The notes beneath the pieces are model-generated. The model saw only the letters and a list, made by a program, of their open reading frames with translations. It searched no databases and was not told where the DNA came from. Source: Macrostomum hystrix (taxonomy: Eukaryota; Platyhelminthes; Macrostomidae). Taken from it: a stretch of DNA of 64,000 nt. Location: NCBI GenBank assembly GCA_950097015.1, contig CATNEN010000011.1, positions 4,430,501 to 4,494,500 of the forward strand, written 5' to 3'. How positions within the stretch are numbered: the first letter of the stretch is position 1; every line of letters starts with the position of its first letter. Position numbers and translations under genes: made by a program. Below are positions 22,556 to 34,072 of the stretch, in pieces.

Positions 22556-23727
22556 GCACTTTGTACATGTAGAGACAGGTCATAGGTGTCAGGCGAAGAG
22601 CTAAACAATATTAATTTATAATGGCAATGTGCATGCAGTTTAAAGTATCTCTGCCCGTGATTGAAGGCGGCTATATGCCCATCGAACAGGATCAGATAAG
22701 ATTATGAGTAAATATAGGCAAAAACTCCAGAAATTATCTTCTTAAATGGTTTTCTGTATAGGCTTCATTGACTTTAATTATACTTACTGACTCCAATGCA
22801 CATTGAAGCAACCCAATCGGCAGTCGCAGGTAACAAGAAAAAACTTCGTGGAAAATATTTCGGCAGTTTTTAATCCAAAGTAAATAGCACTGGACTGTCC
22901 ATTGGACACGAGCAGAATAAATAAAATGCTAAATGTATTTCCTTTTTGACGACAAAGTTGGCAAATAATAAGTTTAAAGTAAGTTAAGTAAACAGTACAG
23001 TTAAAAAATACAAAATGCAGGCAGACTGAGCCAGGGAATTCTGGCATAGAATGCGAGTGACAGGAAATGTATTTAATGGAAATCGTTTGGAAATCTAGTA
23101 TATCATGTCTATATTGCCCAAAAGTAGAGTACCGAAGTTCAAAAACTGTCACGGGCATTGGTATAAGAATACAATCTCTTGTAGGGGCTACATGGAGGGC
23201 GATTTGGGGAGAGGGAGAGGGTGGAAGGGTGATTGTTGGGGAGAGGGTTGGTGGAGGTGTTAGAGTTGGAGGTCAATTCTGCACGATCATCTCAACCACC
23301 TTACCTCAGAGATTTTGTGTATTCAGATTTAACTTTACTGGGGCCACTGGCAGCTAGATACGTCACAAGAAGCTTTTTTGGAAGAAAAACCATTATGCGA
23401 AAGTTTGCGGACAGTTTCACATATAGATATAAAGCGATGCATAACATCTCGCCCAAAATGAACCATTGTAGAAAAAATCGATTACAGTACTATAAATCAG
23501 TTAACTCGTAATTTTGACATTTATGATCTATTTAGCATCATGCGATTGGCATAAATCTACAAACATTTCATTCAAATTTAATTTGGAATATAGGTTTTTT
23601 ATTTGTCCTACTTAACATGATTATGTGACAAAAGCCCAGCACACAAATCAAGCAAGAAGACAGTCATTAATTAAAGAAGCCAGTTTTCACAAAAAGATGA
23701 CTACATACAAAAGGGTGGTTCACACAG
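22556..23727. other. Spacer within the composite element
   Basis: No convincing gene. There is a G-rich run of GGGAGAGGG type at 23205-23265. Short frames on both strands show no known domain. Confidence 0.45.
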
Positions 23728-24720
23728 TTAGACAGCAGGATTCTTGTTGAGATGACGCACTCGCCGGTTATTTTTGATGTCCAGTCCTAGCTGGTTCACG
23801 GCCTGAGTTGCTTCATCGAGCATGTCTTCGTCGTCTCCAAACCTCTGCTTACAAGCCTGTAACCAAATACGTTGCCTGTCCTCGTCAAGGGCTTGTCTGC
23901 CTGTGTTCCGTTTGCAAGCGCCGATCCGACCAGCCTTCAATTCATCATCGGTCCAAAGACACCGAGCAACCTCAATTCCGAACATTGAAGCGGGGGCATT
24001 TCGCCGAACGCATTGCATTAGATCTTTTCCATCAAATAAAAGTGGCGTGGAGTCAACAGACTCGGGCACTGAGGCAGAAACAGCTACGCGACCTTTCAGA
24101 GCCAGCTTGTTTGCTTTCTTCAATTCCTTCAGAATTCCTGACAAAGTTTTATTCATCTCTTTATTCTGCCTCACTTGCACCCTAAGCAGATGAACTTGTA
24201 ACTCGGATTTGCTGGCGCCGACACTCTGAGACAGTGAGGCATTTTGCAAAGAAGGATCTGTATGCTCAACTTCATGCGCAACCTCATGTTCACTGTCACT
24301 GCTACTACCACTGTCATCATTTCCATTATCTTCAATGATGGACGATCCACATTCTGCAGCTTGATTTTGCTCGCGGGCCTCTTCAGCACCAAGCAACTGC
24401 GAATTTTGTGTAGCATTCAAAAATCCCATGCTGTCCGAAGATATGTTAAGGCGACCATTAGCGAGGCGCTTTTCAAGACGGATCAGTAACTTCTGCATAT
24501 CAGCAGGGTCAGGGCCAATCGCAATCACTTTAGCCACAGAAGAATCCCGCAACATCACAACATCGTTTTCAGCCAAATTCTGAGGATTCGAACCTGTCTT
24601 GAAGTACAGAGAGGAGGATGGAAGCAGCTCGTATTTCTGTTCTGCCTCCCAGAACAAAAGAATGTAGCGCACTGTCATGAGCTCGAATCGATTGGGCCTC
24701 TGTTTTGATTGGCTGGACAT
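23728..24720 (-). CDS. BEN-domain partner protein B, 330 aa
   Basis: A single intact exon. Residues 1-95 form a conserved N-terminal module (YILLFWEAEQKYELLPSSS, then VVMLRDSSVAKVIAIG) shared with partner A. Residues 120-200 are an acidic, Ser-rich linker followed by a probable coiled coil (VQVRQNKEMNKTLSGILKELKKANK). Residues 225-315 fit a BEN domain: GKDLMQCVRR, ARCLWTDDELKAGRIG, and ALDEDRQRIWLQACKQRFG. BEN domains recognise DNA and recruit chromatin factors. It lies 480 bases downstream of transposase B on the same strand, and a broken homologue sits beside another transposase remnant. A role in transposition or in silencing evasion is inferred from position only. Confidence 0.75.
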   Translation of the reverse strand: MSSQSKQRPNRFELMTVRYILLFWEAEQKYELLPSSSLYFKTGSNPQNLAENDVVMLRDSSVAKVIAIGPDPADMQKLLIRLEKRLANGRLNISSDSMGFLNATQNSQLLGAEEAREQNQAAECGSSIIEDNGNDDSGSSSDSEHEVAHEVEHTDPSLQNASLSQSVGASKSELQVHLLRVQVRQNKEMNKTLSGILKELKKANKLALKGRVAVSASVPESVDSTPLLFDGKDLMQCVRRNAPASMFGIEVARCLWTDDELKAGRIGACKRNTGRQALDEDRQRIWLQACKQRFGDDEDMLDEATQAVNQLGLDIKNNRRVRHLNKNPAV

Positions 24721-25199
24721 TCGCTGAAATTAGTCAGTAGAAGCAGATAGTAAGTGGCTGCAATGCGTATTTTGTCTCTAAACATGCAGTTGCACAAGGT
24801 TAGTGAAAATTAAAATTTTAGGACACAAAACAAGTTACAGGGAAATTTAGGATTAAATATCCATATGATAAAAACCTATGTCTCCAATTGAGCATTTCAG
24901 GCAACTTTCTGAACTGAGCTGCTGCATTTACAAAGCTTAATACTTGATCATTATTAACTGAATTATATTACCTTTTCATTGATAGCTTATAACCATAAGA
25001 AACTGATTATCAACGAATATAATACAAAGCAAATACTCTATAGGTAGCTAAAAGCTGAAATGGTGTCTAAACATCCAATAAAAGAAAAGCTATATGCATA
25101 TATTAGACAGTAGTCAGCAAATTGATTGAAAACACAATTTTGGGGCACAGGCATTGACTTTTAAATTTGTCAGTTCATTACATAAATTCATTGAATTAA

Positions 25200-27613
25200 T
25201 TAATCATGCTCAAAATCAGACACAACAGGAATAGCAAAATGGCTTTTTGTCTTAGAACACTTAACTGAAACAAAATAATTAATCAAGGTACTACACTTGA
25301 TAAGACATTGGCTTCTAGGAGTTATCATTGCCACTTGAGAATATGCTAACAACTCATTGTAGAATAGATCAGAAGAGTTAAGAAACATCTTGATAGCAGG
25401 TTGGCTGTCATATTGTTCCACCATACAATGGAAACCATTATTAAGAAGAAATATTTGCTTAATGTAAACAAATTTTGGACTCTGAAGACCATAAAATGCA
25501 AAGGAATATGATGTTCCATGGTTCTTTTGATCATTTTTGTCTATCTTAAACATTTTGCCATTGACAATGACAGCACTAAACTCCATATTGACATCTTCTT
25601 TGTATGTTGGCTTGTGTAGCTGATTCTTTAGGAAGGCTGTAACTCCATCTTTGTCCTTTATACAAGGCTTATCACTTCTAGTCTTAGTCTGCTGTGCAAT
25701 AACATTGGAATGGAAACGGAGAAATCGCCGAATAATAATTTTGGCCTCATCTTTGGATCCAGTGACAAATTTAGTTAGCTTTCCATAAAAACTTTCGAAG
25801 CTAAAGGCAGAATGAGTCCACAATGGCCCAAATTGCACTACTTGGTCAGGCAGATGGCAAAGTGCATGAAGTGAAAAAGTCATCGATCCAGGCCCAAACT
25901 CCTGTTTTATAATTGTCTGAAAACCATGAATCAATGTAGCAGCAATTTTGATATGTCTTTCTTCTACACATGATATGATGATAGCAAATTGATTGCAGCT
26001 GACAAAAGTGCATATGATGTGATGATTGGCACAGAATTGCAATTGCAATATACAACTGGGAGACAGAAGTATAATAAGAATGATTTCCATTCATTTGCTT
26101 TCCATCTTGCAATGTGTTGCAATCCTCTTGGACCACGTTTGAAACTAGTAGGAACCACAATTTGAGTACAAAGTTGAACTGATGCAGTTGATTCAAACAA
26201 GATATTTTACTTAATAAAAAAGTTGTTAGGGTTTTGGTTATACCCAGGTAGACTAAATGCATGATATCAAAAGGAGCAGCAATAGGAATGGGTAAGACTT
26301 TAGCTAATGGTGTTATTCCTTTTACTCCATACTTTGGACTTTTATCACTTCCCATCTGCATGTGCCTTGCGTGTGATTTCACATCACGTAATTCTGCCGA
26401 TTCTATTGGATAGGTCATCTTCCTAAATTCTTTGAGGTAAGTTCCTTTGGCTTTACAAAAGTTGCATCCAAAATAGCCATTGAAGGCTAACATCCGTAAG
26501 CATGCTGCCTTGGCTGGCAAGTCTGCTACAAAGCCAATAACCTTCAAATGAACAGGATGGCCAGATAATTCAAGAACAAAGGCATTAAGTTGCAAAGCTA
26601 CTTCATTCATGAATTCCTCAAATATAGGTTTCGTTTCACCATAACATGGCCAAGATAATATTCTCAAACCTTTGTCTAAACATTGGAGCTAGGTTGATAG
26701 GAATTGGAGTTATAGGCCAAATGGAAAATCCTTTAGACTTTTGAGCAGGTACAACACCATCACAACTAAGAAGACAATAAAGAACATTAGCAGATTCAGG
26801 TTGCTTCATAGATAGAAAAAACTGTCCATCAAGAATGTCACAAATGCCATTGGATGTTTTCCTTCTTTCAGGTAGTCTAAGGATGTCAGGAAACCTTTCT
26901 AGAAGCATTTGAATTTGCTTAGCCAAATCTAGAATAAGATAATGACCACCATTAGACGCTTTCTTTGCTTCAACATCAGTCATAAAGTCATCTAATTCTG
27001 ACCTTTTGAGTTGATACAATGTAGGGCACTTGTTAGGCATAGGCAGTGTAGTAGCAAATAGCTCAAGAATATCTTTTAGTCCAGCATCAGAGATCCCATT
27101 CTTTGTAGCAATTCTTAGAATATTGGCCTTGAAAGTTTCTACACCAATATCAGCATCTTTATATAGTTCATTATCCAAAAGACTTGAAGATGATGATGTT
27201 GAGTCTAATTGATTGCTGTTCACTTCAAAGTGCTCCACATTGTCAAATGGAATTGGTGATGATGTATTACGTGGTCTAAACTCAATTCCATGAGCCAAGG
27301 AAGAACTTGCCATTTCAACATCATGGGCCATAGATAAATTAGGATCATTGATAGGTCGGACATGGCATGGCACTGTCATCACACTAGCCATAGAAATCAT
27401 TAACATCAATGAACTAGTGCTTAGGTTGCCACTTTGTTCGCTAGAACTTGTACTATCTTTAGACTCAGGCTTTGAAGCCTTATATTTATGCTTTACATGC
27501 TTATGCTTTTTATAGCGCCTTGTTTTATTCACTAGTCTTTTGGGCATCTTGAGTCTAGAAAAGAAAAGAGATAATGTCATTTCTTTATATTTTTTTGTCA
27601 ACAAAAAGTTCAA
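25200..27613 (-). pseudogene. Tnp2-like transposase B, multiple frameshifts
   Basis: A second, more distant type. The N-terminus is Lys/His-rich (KKHKHVKHKYK, a likely nuclear signal), followed by a Ser-rich linker. The core has SCDGVVPAQKS...SIWPI, then (after a frame change near 26640-26665) VADLPAKAACL with GCNFCKAKG, and AAPFDIMHLVYLGI. A second frame change near 26200 leads to a WKANEW...LLYF block, and a third near 25985 leads to HALCHLPDQV and FSFESFYGKL. The first break fits a small deletion between short TATGG repeats. All motifs of a D-D-E transposase survive but no single frame contains them, so it is dead unless introns hide the breaks. It pairs with BEN gene B. Confidence 0.75.
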
Positions 27614-27879
27614 TTACATAATTTACTTTACATTTGTCAGCAGTGTTATATGTGTGTTTTATGTGTGAGCAGTGAAAATTTTGATAATCCAAAAACGGTG
27701 CAAATATTTGCCACGATTGTTCAATCTCATTTGCAATTAGAATGGATGGTGCGATCATATCTGCAAATTTTAATTTTATTTAGCGAAAATCTGTACGCTA
27801 TATACAAGATGAATGACGATGTACATTAAAATTTTATTGGCTACTGCCGGCACTTGACAAATTTAAGCAGAGCCGCGTC

Positions 27880-28112
27880 GTCACCTTGCGAAACTTATAG
27901 TAACCATGCAGTTACAAAAACTTAAGTAACTTTATTCCTATAAACTTGCAAACTTAGTAAGTTAAGAAGCATTCCTATAAGCCTATAAGCTTGCCAAAAT
28001 TAGTAAGCACTTACGAAAACTTACTAAGTTAAGAAGCATTCCATAAGCTTAGTTAGTTTAGTACGTCCTTAGCATAGCACTTTTAAGTCTTACTAAGGGT
28101 AGAATAATTTTC
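27880..28112. repeat. Right subterminal ACTTAGTAAG repeat array
   Basis: Copies of AACTTAGTAAGTTAAG, ACTTACTAAG and TCTTACTAAG lead up to the right terminus at 28123. This is the same repeat family as at 15.8 and 22.4 kb. Confidence 0.75.
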
Positions 28113-28421
28113 TTTCCCGGGGCATCACTTATAAGTCTTAGTGGACTTAATAAAGCTGTAGATGCTCTACATTTTTATTAAGTAAACCGTAAAGTAACAA
28201 GAGCTATTAGTTGTGACATAGTCATAGAGAACACGTAGTTGACATAACATAAATAGTAAGATCTCTGGCTTAGCAGTAAACTCAGGAACTATGAGATAAT
28301 TGAAAAACTCAAGCCCAACGTGGGCAATGAACAGTGACCATGAGAATATGCAAAGCTTTTTGTTGATAGCGTTAAGCCGTTAAGCAATCAACTGCAAGAG
28401 TATTTTAATTAAAAAATTACC

Positions 28422-30150
28422 CTGTGTTGGGCAAGTTACTTTAAAAAAAGTAACTTCCGGTCAAGTAACTTCCGGTTCTAAAGAAAGTAACTTCCGGTAG
28501 TAGTTCCGGTACCGGCACTCGAAAAAAAAGTAACTTCCGGTTCTTCGGCACCGGTACTTTCTACTTTTGAAAAATCGCGTGTTAAAGAAGGGCTTAATTA
28601 TGTTTTTATTATTAAAAAACTAATAAAAACATGCCTTTACAACTGCCAACTTGTCTAGAGTAAAACCAAGTGGAAAATGATTAAAATAAATTATTGAAAA
28701 CGAAAAATGAATATCTCAAAACCTATATTTTTATGGTTTTTGCTTCTTTTTCCAGCACTAAGGTTCAATCCTTGCTGTGGCAGTACTTTACCAATTACCA
28801 CTCAAAAGTTTGGCCTGCGCAACTAAAAAAGCTGAAAAGAATTTAGATCTGAATGTATTTTACACCATAACATTGCATTAAGTTTAAATTTGAATAAAGC
28901 GTGCGCAAATAGACTAAACGTGATCAGTAAAAAATGTAAATTCAAAAATTAAAAAATCGCGCCTCTGTTTGACGATAATTCGCGCCTGCCCTCAGAAATC
29001 GCATATTCGCGCCTCAATCACACCACTGAATAACTAACAACGCAAGTCTTACAAACTAATGACATCAAGTGACAACTCTAAAAAAGTGGAAAGAGTAGCT
29101 CTGTGGCGCTGCTGCCCTGCTGATAATTAACTTTATTAATTCAATAACCTTTTAAGCCCTGAAAAAACTACTTTGACATTTAGACAATTTAGCCTAGGTT
29201 AACAGCTGAGAAAAAAAGTTTGCATGCTTCTTAAAAGGAACCCCCGTAATTTAAACTTGAAAGCTTTAGCACTAGTGTAAAAGCTAGATATAGACAGTCA
29301 TGTTGCTTATCCAATTTTTCAAAGCAAAATACTTAGCTAGATGTGGCCATGGATGGTGTTGGGCCTTGCCATTAGGTGTCATCATCTCAATCTCATTCTC
29401 AGCAATCTCAGGATCAGTAAAATTAGAATTCAAAGCATTTTTCCTACTCCCTATCTTACTTCCAGTCCTAGACCTCTGGGTCTCAGCCTCACTTGCCTCA
29501 GACATCTCCGACACAACCATAGAAACCTCAGTTACCTCAGGCTCAACTCGAACCTCATAGTCATCGTAGGACTCAGACTTCCTCAGCCTCCATCAGCTCC
29601 CTGAGCTTAGCTATTAGTATACGGTAATTATTGAAAAGTTTAAAACAGTGCCAAATTGCCAATGTCAATGGCCAATGCCAATGCAATGCCCAATAAAATA
29701 GAATGGTGACCAGTCAGGGAAAGTGCCGTGTCAGTGACATATTGATGTACAAAGTTAAAGTCAAATTCAATGCTGCCTTTTTTGTACAAAGTAAAGATAC
29801 TAAAAAAACTGTTAAAAAGGAAAAAATTAAGTTACTCTTCAGTCTTCATTCTTCAATTTAATTTTTAAAGAACCAAGTTGTTAAAATTCACCAACTAAAT
29901 AAAATTCAACATTTCTCGGCATTTCTTACGACATTATGAACTGATGATATGAAAATTCTTTCAATTTGTTTTCTTTACTTTCTTTCTCTTTTTTTCTCTG
30001 CGTTTAAAAAAGTGCCGGAAGTACCGGACTTAACAAAAAGTAACTTCCGATACCCTAGTCCGGCACTACAAAAAAAAGAACCCGAAAAAGTGCCGCATTA
30101 AAAAACAGTAACTTCCGGCACAAAAAGTGCCGGAAGGTTGCCCAACACTG
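28422..30150. mobile_element. hAT-like element without a transposase
   Basis: The right end reads CAGTGTTGGGCAA inwards and the left end CTGTGTTGGGCAA: one mismatch, with the CAGTGTTGGG start typical of many animal hAT elements. Both ends carry reiterated AAGTAACTTCCGG and GTGCCGGAAG words (28440-28560 and 30010-30140). No 8-bp target duplication is visible. The interior has no recognisable transposase; a minus frame at 29284-29520 and its surroundings are unremarkable. Confidence 0.65.
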
Positions 30151-31033
30151 AGTCCTTAGCTATTTCGGTAAAACACAGAAACATTTAAAAGTAACATTCA
30201 AAAGATCGACAAAGCAAATTTTGGTAATTTTTTAGAAAATAAAAAATAAAACACGGTGAAATTACTATATAATAGAAGAAAAAACATTTTACCAGGATAT
30301 AATGTATTTCAGCAGCCTGCTTATCTTAAATGACCTTGCAAGATCGTACAGTGGCCGGCAGATCTGCTAAGATGTACAAGGCAAAACAGATCTGGTAAAG
30401 ATGGTGTGAGCAGAATGTTATCTAGGGATACGGGTCAGATAAAGTTCAATCGCAAAGCTAGAAAGCATTGACTAAAAAGCCATGAGACCTATATAAGGAC
30501 AGGAAAATTTCAATTAGCTTGACATTTGTAAGCTTATCGCATGCCACAAGCCTGCGATCAAACTTCACTTTCGAGTACGTGCAACAGCGCACGCATGCAT
30601 GCATAGAAAGAGCAAATTGCACGTCTGCACATTTAAGAAACTGGTTAGTAAAATAAGTATGGAGAGATACCCAATAATGATGAGAAATGTGATTAACACA
30701 TAGCGAACAATATTAAATCAAATTATTACTACAATGTTTTATTGTGGGCAAAAAATAAAATGTACTATTATATAAATCAGCGTTGTTTTTGTGACTTCCA
30801 ACTAATAGACAACGCCTCCCTAACCACAACGCTATTCAACGCTATTCAACGCTAAATCAACGCCCACTCTATAATGGCGTATTTTACTAGCAAGGACGCC
30901 ATTTCCATTTGTATGCAATAGGTAGTAAGAAAAAAGGCACGTTTTCTTTAAAAACTGAAAAATACCGCACTCAACGGTGATACAACTAACAACGGTCAAA
31001 CAACGTTGTTCCAACGACGGCTGTCCCACTGTG
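30151..31033. other. Spacer with short CAACG-type repeats
   Basis: No gene. At 30812-31020 the words CAACGCTATT, CAACGGT and CAACGTTGTT recur, possibly the remains of a MITE, but I could not fix two ends. Confidence 0.4.
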
Positions 31034-31465
31034 TAGTCCACCGCGCATAGTCCAAGCATGAAACGAGGTCATTTAATTAACAGTGCGGTAAATTCCGCAT
31101 AGTCCGCCGCATATAGCTATAGTCCACCGCATAGTCCAAGCCTGAAATGAGGTCACTTAAACAGTGTGGTAAATTCCGCATAGTCCACCGCTTAGTCCAA
31201 GCCTGAAATGAGGTCATTTAAACATGCGGTAAATTCCGCATAGTCCACCGCATAGTCCAAGCCTGAAATGAGGTCATTTAAACAGTGTGGTAAATTCTGC
31301 ATAGCTAGTCCACCGCTTAGTCCAAGCCTGAATTAATGAGGTCATTTAAACATGCGGTAAATTCCGCATAGTCCACCGCATAGTCCAAGCCTGAAATGAG
31401 GTCATTTAAACAGTGCGGTAAATTCCGCATAGTCCACCGCATAATAAGGTTTGTTAAACAGTGCG
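31034..31465. repeat. Tandem repeat, about 61-bp unit, seven copies
   Basis: Each unit begins TAGTCCACCGCATAGTCC, continues with AAGCCTGAAATGAGGTCA and ends GCGGTAAATTCCGCA. Unit length varies from about 60 to 81 bases through small internal duplications. The motifs GCGGTAAATTCCGC and GCGGTGGACTATGCGG are dyads. Confidence 0.85.
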
Positions 31466-31630
31466 GTTTTTTTAACATGTTATAAACAGTGCGGTAAAAT
31501 GTCGCTAACGCGTCCATACGCATGATGGTCATGAGGCAAAGGCAATTGCAAAGGCTATAGGTAGGCCTAGCTACATGATAAAAAATTTGGAAAGCATAAC
31601 AAAAGTCAATAAGAGAAACTGAGTTTTACT

Positions 31631-31861
31631 ACTGCCTGGGGGTTGGTGGCAGAGCAGTTATTGTGTTTGCCTCTCGCACTCGCACCACAGTCCATAAGTT
31701 TGATTCCACAGTGAGGCTTAATATATATATTCATTTGGTGCGCAGCTGCAGAGAGAAGGCTTTTGGGGCTTGTTTGCAAATTATGCCCATGAGGGCCAAC
31801 ATCCAATTAGGCACTGGGAAATTTACACTGCCTGACTTTGAGAAAGTCAGGGCAGATGTAC
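31631..31861 (+). mobile_element. tRNA-type SINE, copy 1, left part
   Basis: It starts with an A-box-like GTTGGTGGCAGAGCAGTTA and a B-box-like AAGTTTGATTCC (compare GGTTCGANTCC), the pol III promoter layout of a tRNA-derived SINE. The body matches the second copy at 52285-52572. This copy is cut by two later insertions and resumes at 32479 and at 45725. Confidence 0.7.
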
Positions 31862-32478
31862 CAGTGGCGTATCCAAGGGGGGGGGATGGGGGGGATACAT
31901 CCCCCCCGAAGGGCTGAAGAAAAAAAATTTAGGTAATGAATTTTTTACACTTTTGCTTATTTTATCTGTGACTGGAGTGACGGGAGCCTGCCTGCCAAGT
32001 GCCACTGCCAGTAAATGTACGAGCAGATTACAGAATAGTGAGAATACAGATGGCATAATGAGATTTGAAAAGACCCTTGCCCTTCATTTAGAGTTAAGTT
32101 CCTCAACTCTAAGTTCCTTGCCGGGGGGAGGGGGCAAGGGAGACGGGCGGGGGGAGGGTTGAAGGAAGGAAGCTAGCTATTTTTCAATTCCTGCCCTGTC
32201 TTATAGATTATATGTAATTATGTGATTAGCTAATTAACTGGAATAGAATGCATAGCTGGTCGACTTTTTACACGCTCAATAAAATAAACAATGATTGATG
32301 TTGATGTCTCATCCTTAGTAGCAACATTTAATTGAGTTAAACTTGGAGAGGTCCGGTCCTCATCAATTTTGTTTTATACGAGTACAATAAGGATAAACGA
32401 AAAACGAAAATAGAGTGCAATCGTTTTCAAAAGTACTTTTGCATCCCCCCCCGAAACAAAATCCTGGTTACGCGCCTG
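31862..32478. mobile_element. Non-autonomous hAT element, 617 bp
   Basis: The ends are CAGTGGCGTATCCA and, inverted, CAGGCGCGTAACCA. They are flanked by a perfect 8-bp duplication, AGATGTAC (31854-31861 and 32479-32486). Removing the insert restores the SINE sequence found at 52.4 kb. Long C/G runs sit just inside both ends. No transposase. Confidence 0.92.
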
Positions 32479-32534
32479 AGATGTACACACCTGTGAGCAT
32501 GTGCCTGCATACAGTATGTATGTGGGTCTAAAGT
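32479..32534 (+). mobile_element. tRNA-type SINE, copy 1, middle part
   Basis: Continuation of the SINE between the hAT insertion and the Mutator-like insertion. It aligns with 52455-52515 of copy 2 and ends with the 9-bp duplication GTCTAAAGT. Confidence 0.65.
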
Positions 32535-34057
32535 ACTTCCCGGTCCGCAACAACCACGCCAGCTACCGAATTTTTAATATTGCCTGTGCCACATCTACAA
32601 CTTAACAATTTCTGTAAAGCGACCTTAGTTAAGCGTGTGCCATTGCTTTTCGGTGACCTTGTAGGCTGGGCTTCGACGCTGGGGGTGATTAAAAAACCCG
32701 GGAATGTAAAATACGGTTGCTGGAACGGTAGATGTTATTTTGTAATAAATTAATAAATAAATAAATTTGTAAGAAAAGAATAAATTCAAAATTCAAGACG
32801 TTGACCACCCGAGCTACTTTAAACTGCGCAAAGCAAATAAAATAATAGGAATCTCGAATATTGCCTTCCTCCTATGGGCTTATATATATTTTTGGAGGAA
32901 TCTCGAACATTGCCTTCCTCCTATGGGCTTGTATATATTTTTGTATATATACTTATATTTATATTTGTATATTTTGTTCCTATATATATATATATGTACT
33001 CTATAATTTAGTAAAGGTGGTGTTCTAATTTGTCGAAATATTACAGATCCTATACTAGCTATAAGCCTTGCAATGCCTTAGTTGCCTAGTTGAGGGTGAA
33101 GATGCATTTTTACAATGTATGTAGTATTTATAATATAATGCATGCTCCACGAAGTTAATGGTCCTTCTAAATATAGCTTTTTTCTATGGCCTTCTCTAAG
33201 CTGATTTTATAATAGGCCTTTTCCTATAGAAAGGATACTATACTATAAAAAACCTCTGCTAAGTTGTTTGCTTACCCAAAAGAAAGCAAAAGTTGTTTGC
33301 TAAAGAAAAGTAGGCTAATAAATGGATGCATAATTGTGAATATACAAAGATCCATCACCATGTTAATAATGATAGGCATAAAGGTAAATCTTGAAAGTCT
33401 AGTCTATTAATGTAAAAGGATTTATTTTGTCTATAATTAACCAAGGTGTTCTTTTGTCACATTGGTTTTTGGGGGTAAACTTTGAAGAAAAGTATACTGG
33501 TAGCAATCTTACTAAATATATTTAGCAGGAATCAAAATGTTGCACTGCAAATGATATTTTGGATTTGATACTTCGATCCAGCTTGTAACAACTCGATCCA
33601 ACCTCAATCCAACTTCGATCCAACTTCTAACAACTCGATCCAACCTCAATGCAACCTCGATCCAACTTTAATCCAACTTCTAACAACTCGATCCAACCTC
33701 AATCCAACTTCTAACAACTCGATCCAACCTCAATGCAACCTCGATCCAACTTTGATCCAACTTCTAACAACTCGATCCAACCTCAATCCAACCTCGATCC
33801 AACTTTGATCCAACTTCTAACAACTAGATCCAACCTCAATGCAACCTCGATCCAACTTTGATCCAACTTCTAACAACTCGATCCAACCTCAATCCAACCT
33901 CGATCCAACTTTGATCCAACTTCTAACAACTCGATCCAACCTCAATGCAACCTCGATCCAACTTCGATCGAAGTATATTGATTATCGAATATGATGAAGC
34001 ATAGCGAAGTGTTATCATATATCCGCCAGTTCTTGTCTTCAGTTTCGTTTATTTCTT
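32535..34057 (+). repeat. Left long terminal inverted repeat of the MULE
   Basis: It matches the complement of 43558-45724 almost base for base by eye, including a tandemly duplicated segment of about 55 bases near 32845-32940. It lacks about 460 bases present in the right arm (45054-45515) and has a shorter minisatellite. Its inner edge lies at about 34057, where the two arms diverge after TTCGTTTATTT. Confidence 0.9.
33572..33975 (+). repeat. GATCCAACYT minisatellite in the left arm
   Basis: Tandem GATCCAACCT, CAATCCAACC and GATCCAACTT words are grouped into units of about 50 bases separated by TCTAACAACTC. The same array, inverted and longer, lies in the right arm. Confidence 0.9.
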
Positions 34058-34072
34058 TTCACACTTTTTCAG

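Larger units (their letters stand above)
15779..28123 (-). mobile_element. Composite CACTA-like element with two gene sets, 12.3 kb
   Basis: The outer ends are inverted copies of GCCCCGGGAAA (15779 rightwards; 28123 leftwards), each followed by an AAAATTAT-like block and then ACTTAGTAAG-type repeats. A third array of the same repeats lies inside, at 22345-22555. Gene content is doubled: BEN partner A and transposase remains in the left half, BEN partner B and another transposase in the right half. There is no clean target duplication (CAG against CAT at best). The simplest reading is a fusion of two related elements that lost their inner termini. BEN B is the only clearly undamaged gene. Confidence 0.65.

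Noticed and set aside
23067-23511. Overlapping plus-strand frames of 92-96 codons
   Set aside because: Gly/Val-rich translation of a GGGAGAGGG tract, no domain, opposite in strand to every other gene of the element.
28422-30150. 8-bp target duplication for the hAT-like element
   Set aside because: The flanks AAATTACC and AGTCCTTA do not match. The element is called from its termini only.
31640-31715. Possible functional tRNA gene
   Set aside because: A- and B-box-like words are there but the acceptor stem and cloverleaf do not form, and the sequence continues as a repeat also present at 52.3 kb. It is a SINE head.
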